Shown: in pieces, positions 58,399-64,000 of the stretch
How the letters are laid out: the number at the start of each line of letters is the position of its first letter
How positions within the stretch are numbered: position 1 is the first letter of the stretch
Origin: Muraenolepis orangiensis
Taxonomy: Eukaryota > Chordata > Actinopteri > Gadiformes > Muraenolepididae
Direction: 5' to 3'
Assembly: GCA_027704905.1 (NCBI GenBank)
Contig: CM051007.1
Span: 23,133,214-23,197,213 of the forward strand
DNA: 64,000 nt
Made by a program: the position numbers and the translations under genes
Notes under the pieces: model-generated
What the model was told of the DNA's origin: nothing
What the model saw: only the letters and a program-made list of their open reading frames with translations
Database searches by the model: none

Positions 58399-59790
58399 CG
58401 GGCGCCTCCTGGCGTCCAACCCGGCTTGAAGGAGTGTTCCCGGTGGCAGTTGAGGGAAAAGAACAGGTCCCGACTGTAGCGGCGCGGGGGCCAACCCCGC
58501 CCCTCTGGACCGTCTGCGTCCCAGTCGATGATCCGGGGGGGTGGAGGAGATTTGGTGGGCGGGTGGGGCCCGGGAAGAGAGCCACGGGGGGCTGCGGGCT
58601 GCGTGACGTCAGCAGACGGGGGCTGCGTGACGTCAGCAGACGGGGGCTGCGTGACGTCGTCGGGCGGGTACGGCGCGGCGTCAGCAGACGGGACCTGCGT
58701 GACGTCGTCGGGCGGATCCGGCGCGGCGTCAGCAGACGGGGGCTGCGTGACGTCGTCGGGCGGGTACGGCGTAGCGTCCGCAGACGGGGGCTGCGTGACG
58801 TCGTCAGCCGGGTACGGCGCGGCGTCACGCAGACGGGGGCTGCGTGACGTCGTCAGCCGGGTACGGCGCGGCGTCAGCAGACGGGGGCTGCGTGACGTCG
58901 TCGGGCGGGTACGGCGCGGCGTCAGCAGACGGGGGCTGCGTGACGTCGTCGGGCGGGTCCGGCGCGGCGTCAGCATACGGGGGCCGCTTGACGTCCTCAG
59001 GCGGATGCGGAGCGACGTCCTCAAGCGGGTGCGGAGCGACGTCCTCAAGCGGGTGCGGAGCGACGTCGTCAGCCGGGTGCGGAGCGGCGCCGTCAGCCGG
59101 GTGCGGAGCGGCGCCGTCAGCCGGGTGCGGAGCGGCGTCGTCAGCCGGGTGCGGAGCGGCGCCGTCAGCCGGGTGCGGAGCGGCGTCGTCAGCCGGGTGC
59201 GGAGCGGCGTCGTCAGCCGGGTGCGGAGCGGCGCCGTCAGCCGGGTGCGGAGCGACGTCGTCAGCCGGATGCGGAGCGGCGCCGTCAGCCGGGTGTGGAG
59301 CGGCGCCGTCAGCCGGGTGCGGAGCGACGTCGTCAGCCGGATGCGGAGCGGCGCCGTCAGCCGGGTGCGGAGCGGCGTCGTCCGCCGGGTGCGGAGCGGC
59401 GCCGTCAGCCGGGTGCGGAGCGGCGTCGTCCGCCGGGTGCGGAGCGGCGTCGTCAGCCGGGTGCGGAGCGGCTCCGTCAGCCGGTTGCGGAGCGGCGTCG
59501 TCAGCCGGGTGCGGAGCGGCGCCGTCAGCCGGTTGCGGAGCGGCGTCGTCAGCCGGGTGCGGAGCGGCGTCGTCAGCCGGGTGCGGAGCGACGTCGTCAG
59601 CCGGGTGCGGAGCGACGTCGTCCGCCGGAAGCAGGGCGGCGTCCTCACGCCGGAGCAGCGCGGTCGGTGGAGGAAAACCGAAAGTCCTTGGAAATTTCGG
59701 AGCGGCCAACCACGCCCGAATATGCGCAGTGTTCGCCTTTTCCTGGGCGATCAGGGTGATCCTCCACAAGTCGCAGTTGCCGGGGTCCAT
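58395..59790 (-). pseudogene. Gag-head / octapeptide array / chromodomain-tail frame, one frameshift
   Basis: Begins MDPGNCDLWRITLIAQEKAN, resembling the N-terminus of fish Gypsy Gag. After about 50 residues it enters some 26 copies of an octapeptide (APHPADDA, variants with DG, DV and Q), then 16-residue units (APYPPDDVTQPPSADA). It runs to 58825 and stops after a one-base insertion near 58826-58829. In the neighbouring frame the repeats continue to a tail (IIDWDADGPEGRGWPPRRYS, FHREH-like) that resembles the chromodomain end of a chromoviral integrase, stopping at 58395. The plus-strand 453-codon frame is a shadow. Whether any protein is made is unknown. Confidence 0.7.
58590..59640. repeat. 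24-bp GC-rich minisatellite with 48-bp higher-order part
   Basis: About 26 units of GTCAGCCGGGTGCGGAGCGG plus CGYC at 59010-59640, and about 8 units of a 48-bp form (two diverged 24-mers, core GGCTGCGTGACGTCGTCGGG) at 58590-59010. Both periods are multiples of three, so copy-number changes preserve the frame. Confidence 0.95.
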
Positions 59791-59794
59791 GGTG

Positions 59795-59805
59795 GTGAGG
59801 TCGTT
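59795..59805 (-). promoter_or_regulatory. primer-binding site complementary to the element's own 5' end
   Basis: Minus strand AACGACCTCAC, one base after the 5' LTR. It is the exact reverse complement of GTGAGGTCGTT at 60037-60027 in the LTR, not of a tRNA 3' end. Confidence 0.75.
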
Positions 59806-59806
59806 C

Positions 59807-60258
59807 TGTCACGAATGAGAGGGAGTGTGGGTTGGACCCCGAACGCAGACAACGACAGAGTGGAGCGATACGAACGGCTTTATTCTTAAAGCACACAACA
59901 CACAAAGTCACAAGGGTAAACGGGGAGAACTACGTGGAAGTAGAGTAGGCAGGCGACCGGGGTGCGAACTATCTCTCCGATAGTCCGCAGGCGGGCGATC
60001 AGAACGGGTAGACGTGCAGTATACGTAACGACCTCACGCTGGGGTAAAGGAAAGGCAACGTATATATACCCCAGGTGAGGTGATCAACAAATGACACCGG
60101 GGGAAATTGAGTCCAGGTGTGTGTGTGTGTGTGTGTGTGGCCAGCGCACGTGGCTAGACCACGCCCCCTGCCAACCAACGTAATTGTTGACAGGAGTGTG
60201 TGCGCCACCAGCGCACGTGGCTAGGCCACGCCCCCTGCCAACCACCGTAACCGTGACA
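59807..60258 (-). repeat. 5' LTR of the chromovirus derivative
   Basis: 452 bp; as the 3' LTR but 69 bp longer because the outer U3 part (GCGCACGTGGCTAG..CCAACCA, 60139-60193 and 60207-60258) is present twice. Confidence 0.9.
60027..60068 (-). promoter_or_regulatory. LTR core promoter: TATA box and predicted start
   Basis: TATATATA (60068-60061, minus) starts 31 nt before GTGAGGTCGTT (60037), a normal TATA-to-start spacing. The start is chosen because its first 11 nt pair with the primer site. Confidence 0.65.
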
Positions 60259-60901
60259 AATCCAGCATAATGTGTCAACATCCTTGACCATACATGCCTA
60301 GTCATTAAAAACAAGAAATCCACCAACCACAGCACCACTCTTATCTAGATCTGAATCTCATAAAAAATACTCATCAAAGTTGGCAATATGTTTGTATGGA
60401 ATTATACAGAATGGTTGTTATTGAGAGTAAACATATCAGTTTGCACTGCCTGTCCAGGTCAGTTTTATGATTTAAATGTTTGTGTTGCGTTAAAAAGAAA
60501 AACAAGAAATCTGATGGACGTAGTCATGTAGAGCAACAAAAGAGGAATGAGGAATGTTTTGTGACGCACCTCTCTAAAAGGGTGATGGTTAATCAAAATA
60601 AATTATTTTATTAAAGCAGCTATAGTATTAACATAAAGGTTCCTAACAAAGACAAAAACTAATTGCTTAGGTTTAATGTGATTGATGGTTGTTGTTTTTT
60701 TGTTATTATATAGTATTGTATTATATTATACAATATTGTTATTATATGATCTTGAAACTCTTGAACTCTTACCTGGCAAAAAATATAGTGAATATTTGAA
60801 TATACAAATGTATGTTTTTCAAATTATAGTTAGTTTCTTAATGAACTAGTTAGTTAATTAGGTTATTTGTTGATTTCATTCATTTGTATCATGCTTTATA
60901 G
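60259..60901. other. upstream region of the SEA-domain gene
   Basis: AT-rich; presumed 5' flank and UTR. No TATA box or earlier exon was placed with confidence. Confidence 0.4.
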
Positions 60902-63900
60902 ATGGCTGAACACAAGATGGGTGTCGAGCAATGCTTGATAACACTGCTAGTTGTAACGGGTAAGACAACATATTAAATAACATTCCCGGATCATAAATAT
61001 ATATCAGCATCAATGTGTTGACTGTGTTTTTAGTTAAACATGTTTAAGACTTCATTGAAATGCAGGTTATGTTAAATATCTCCTGAAACTAGAAACATAT
61101 ATTTATTTAACAATGGTAATTGGACATAATAACAACACACTGTTAAATATTCATAGAATAACACAATTCCTTCATGATCAAACATTAATTTGTGTGTGTC
61201 CCTAACAGGTGTCATCATGAGTACACTCGCTGAAATAACACATACAAATTGTGGATTAACCACAATGAACGGCACAAATGACACCACCTCAAAGACACAA
61301 ACTACNNNNNNNNNNNNNNNNNNNNNNNNNNNNNNNNNNNNNNNNNNNNNNNNNNNNNNNNNNNNNNNNNNNNNNNNNNNNNNNNNNNNNNNNNNNNNNN
61401 NNNNNNNNNNNNNNNNNNNNNNNNNNNNNNNNNNNNNNNNNNNNNNNNNNNNNNNNNNNNNNNNNNNNNNNNNNNNNNNNNNNNNNNNNNNNNNNNNNNN
61501 NNNNNNNNNNNNNNNNNNNNNNNNNNNNNNNNNNNNNNNNNNNNNNNNNNNNNNNNNNNNNNNNNNNNNNNNNNNNNNNNNNNNNNNNNNNNNNNNNNNN
61601 NNNNNNNNNNNNNNNNNNNNNNNNNNNNNNNNNNNNNNNNNNNNNNNNNNNNNNNNNNNNNNNNNNNNNNNNNNNNNNNNNNNNNNNNNNNNNNNNNNNN
61701 NNNNNNNNNNNNNNNNNNNNNNNNNNNNNNNNNNNNNNNNNNNNNNNNNNNNNNNNNNNNNNNNNNNNNNNNNNNNNNNNNNNNNNNNNNNNNNNNNNNN
61801 NNNNNNNNNNNNNNNNNNNNNNNNNNNNNNNNNNNNNNNNNNNNNNNNNNNNNNNNNNNNNNNNNNNNNNNNNNNNNNNNNNNNNNNNNNNNNNNNNNNN
61901 NNNNNNNNNNNNNNNNNNNNNNNNNNNNNNNNNNNNNNNNNNNNNNNNNNNNNNNNNNNNNNNNNNNNNNNNNNNNNNNNNNNNNNNNNNNNNNNNNNNN
62001 NNNNNNNNNNNNNNNNNNNNNNNNNNNNNNNNNNNNNNNNNNNNNNNNNNNNNNNNNNNNNNNNNNNNNNNNNNNNNNNNNNNNNNNNNNNNNNNNNNNN
62101 NNNNNNNNNNNNNNNNNNNNNNNNNNNNNNNNNNNNNNNNNNNNNNNNNNNNNNNNNNNNNNNNNNNNNNNNNNNNNNNNNNNNNNNNNNNNNNNNNNNN
62201 NNNNNNNNNNNNNNNNNNNNNNNNNNNNNNNNNNNNNNNNNNNNNNNNNNNNNNNNNNNNNNNNNNNNNNNNNNNNNNNNNNNNNNNNNNNNNNNNNNNN
62301 NNNNNCGTTGATATTCTTATTATATTTTAAGCTTTTCGCTTAGCATTGTTTTCATTTCATTCTTTGTTACCCTTCCTATACATTTCATATTTATTTTTGA
62401 ATTCAGTATATTTGTTGTTGTTTGCTTTCTGGTTGAACTTTTTGCATGTCTGGTCTCATTAGTTTTAACTGCATACAGTACTACACTTGATTATGCCAAA
62501 AAACCTGTAGACAGTTCATTTGGACTTCATCCAATCATAAATTGACATTATTTAAGTTTAAAGTGACATTTATTCAATTCATCCCTTTTCAAAGGGTTTT
62601 CCATGTTTTGACTTTTTTATTGGTCTTCCCATAGTGCGATGGGATCTTTGTAAGGAGATACGGACGGCTTTTCACATTTACTCAAGTCGTGGCATTCAGG
62701 TAAATGGCCCTGCTTCAAGAAAGCTCATTGTCAATAATGTGGATTCAAGCAATCTTGGGATATTTTATTTATTGTGCTCAATTTCAAAAATCGTATTTGT
62801 CAAAAATGGCCAATTGAAATGATCCAATTCTTAAAATTAGCTATAGACAACAGTGTGTCAAACAATAAGTACCATTGTATGCCTTATTTGCTAAATATCA
62901 GAGTATTTGTGCCTCATCTGTAAGCTACAGCATGACACTTTTAAGTTGTATTTAGGTGGAATTGTTGTATCATAAATTAAATCTGTTTTTTAGTCGTTCA
63001 TCCACTGGAAACGCTACAGTAGAAGTGCAGCTTGTATTCAATGAGACAGCCTCACCTCAAGAGATCCCTTCATCTGAGGATGTAGTGGAGACCCTGCGAA
63101 TTGCTGCAGCCAACACCACTGCGGGCAGTATCTCATTTGATTCTGACTCTATTGTTGTAAAAGGTATGCTCACACTTTCCATTTTTGATCCTGTGATAAA
63201 AGTAATAGCAATGGAATAACATGCTAATAACAAATGCCTTGTCATTCAAGAATGTAGCTTTTCTCTGGTTCATGTGCATATGTATGCAGAAATGTATTGT
63301 GACAAAAAACATGTTCCTTCTCAGAAATTACCAACCCAACAACAACTCCAACAACCCCAACTACAACAGCAACAACAACTACTTCTACAACTCTAACTAC
63401 AACAGCAACAGATACTACTTCTACAAACCCAACTACAACCGCCTCAGATCCTCCTCCGTCTTTTACGTTGGAGGTTACAACATCGGCGCAATTCAACACA
63501 GACTTAACAAACCAAACAAGTGCAGAATATCAACAACTGGCCTCGACTGTTATTATGGTGGTACGTTGATATTCTTATTATATTTGAAGCTTTTCGCTTA
63601 GCATTGTTTTCATTTCATTCTTTGTTACCCTTCCTATACATTTCATATTTATTTTTGAATTCAGTATATTTGTTGTTGTTTGCTTTCTGGTTGAACTTTT
63701 TGCATGTCTGGTCTCATTAGTTTTAACTGCATACAGTACTACACTTGATTATGCCAAAAAACCTGTAGACAGTTCATTTGGACTTCATCCAATCATAAAT
63801 TGACATTATTTAAGTTTAAAGTGACATTTATTCAATTCATCCCTTTTCAAAGGGTTTTCCATGTTTTGACTTTTTTATTGGTCTTCCCATAGTGCGATGG

Positions 63901-64000
63901 GATCTTTGTAAGGAGATACGGACGGCTTTTCACATTTACTCAAGTCGTGGCATTCAGGTAAATGGCCCTGCTTCAAGAAAGCTCATTGTCAATAATGTGG
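60902..64000 (+). CDS. mucin-like protein with SEA module, 5' part, incomplete
   Basis: Exons: 60902-60959 (ATG) and 61209 into the gap; then 62635-62699, 62994-63163, 63325-63560 and 63893-63957, all with AG/GT boundaries and agreeing phases. The N-terminus has a hydrophobic segment (CLITLLVVTGVIMSTLA), a likely signal peptide, followed by NGTNDTTSKTQTT. The 236-bp exon encodes a Thr/Pro-rich mucin stretch and then the start of a SEA domain (FNTDLTNQTSAEYQQLASTV). The 65-bp exon gives CDGIFVRRYGRLFTFTQVVA and the 170-bp exon TGNATVEVQLVFNET and SSEDVVETLRIAA. The autoproteolytic GSVVV motif of cleaving SEA domains is not present (TGNATVEV at that place). Several NxT sequons fit an extracellular glycoprotein. 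The gene continues beyond the window; a specific orthologue is not assigned. Confidence 0.85.
61306..62305. other. assembly gap, exactly 1000 N
   Basis: A round number implies a placeholder. By the exon pattern it should hide the rest of exon 2 and at least one 236-bp-type exon. Confidence 0.98.
62306..62742 (+). repeat. intragenic repeat unit, copy 1
   Basis: 437 bp from CGTTGATATTC to CAATAATGTGG, matching 63564-64000 with one mismatch seen (TTTTAAGC against TTTGAAGC). It includes the 65-bp SEA exon. Confidence 0.95.
63564..64000 (+). repeat. intragenic repeat unit, copy 2
   Basis: Offset 1258 bp from copy 1; runs off the window end, so the full repeat length is not known. Confidence 0.95.

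Larger units (their letters stand above)
57996..60263 (-). mobile_element. non-autonomous sushi/Tf1-like Gypsy chromovirus derivative
   Basis: Bounded by the target duplication AATCC (57996-58000 and 60259-60263). Minus-strand order: 5' LTR 60258-59807, self-primer site, Gag-like head from ATG 59790, minisatellite-encoded octapeptides, chromodomain-like tail, polypurine tract, 3' LTR 58383-58001. The shared LTR sequence is close to identical, so the insertion is young. It lacks protease, RT, RNase H and integrase core and would need enzymes from a full-length relative. Confidence 0.9.

Noticed and set aside
58528..59889. 453-codon plus-strand frame rich in SRVRSG and 154- and 324-codon companions
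   Set aside because: Shadows of the 24-bp repeat, which has no stops in most frames; the minus strand carries the Gag-like start, LTR polarity and chromodomain-like tail.
61190..62330. Frames of 350-373 codons consisting mostly of X
   Set aside because: They run through the 1000-N gap; only the splice-bounded ends are sequence.

Overview
The window is nuclear DNA of a ray-finned fish, most likely a teleost. It carries a complete spliced TBC1D20 gene, a spliced mucin-like gene with SEA domains, and a fish-type repeat landscape: Rex3 LINEs with GATG tails, tRNA-derived SINEs, hAT-like elements, Gypsy and Copia LTR elements and very dense dinucleotide arrays. Nothing prokaryotic, viral or organellar is present. 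The species cannot be named from this sequence alone.

Layout. 1-17 kb: no host gene recognised; (CA)n, (CT)n and minisatellite arrays interspersed with SINE and LINE fragments, inverted-repeat elements and a perfect 131-bp inverted repeat with arms at 10151 and 11780. 17-20 kb: an internally deleted Gypsy retrotransposon on the minus strand, with a tRNA-Trp-type primer site and a hAT fragment against its broken 5' LTR. 20-27.9 kb: a 1.3-kb hAT-like element and fragments of several LINE and SINE families. 27.9-30.9 kb: a decayed Ty1/Copia element with a 5' LTR and a primer site complementary to the anticodon arm of initiator tRNA-Met. 34.2-42.3 kb: TBC1D20 on the minus strand, ten coding exons, 404 codons, reading frame intact. 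44.6-55.8 kb: a head-to-tail tandem duplication of 5.6 kb carrying Gypsy and Rex3 debris. 58.0-60.3 kb: a young non-autonomous Gypsy chromovirus derivative. 60.9-64 kb: the start of a secreted or membrane mucin-like gene with SEA modules, interrupted by exactly 1000 N.

The most interesting object is the element at 58001-60258. It has LTRs at both ends, an AATCC target duplication, a TATA box 31 nt from a predicted start whose first 11 nt are complementary to the primer-binding site (the Tf1/sushi self-priming arrangement), and an internal region reduced to a Gag-like head, an expanded 24-bp minisatellite encoding Ala/Pro/His/Asp octapeptides, and a chromodomain-like tail. The two host genes show no functional link to each other. 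TBC1D20 is a Rab GTPase-activating protein of the early secretory pathway; the SEA gene is a cell-surface or secreted glycoprotein.
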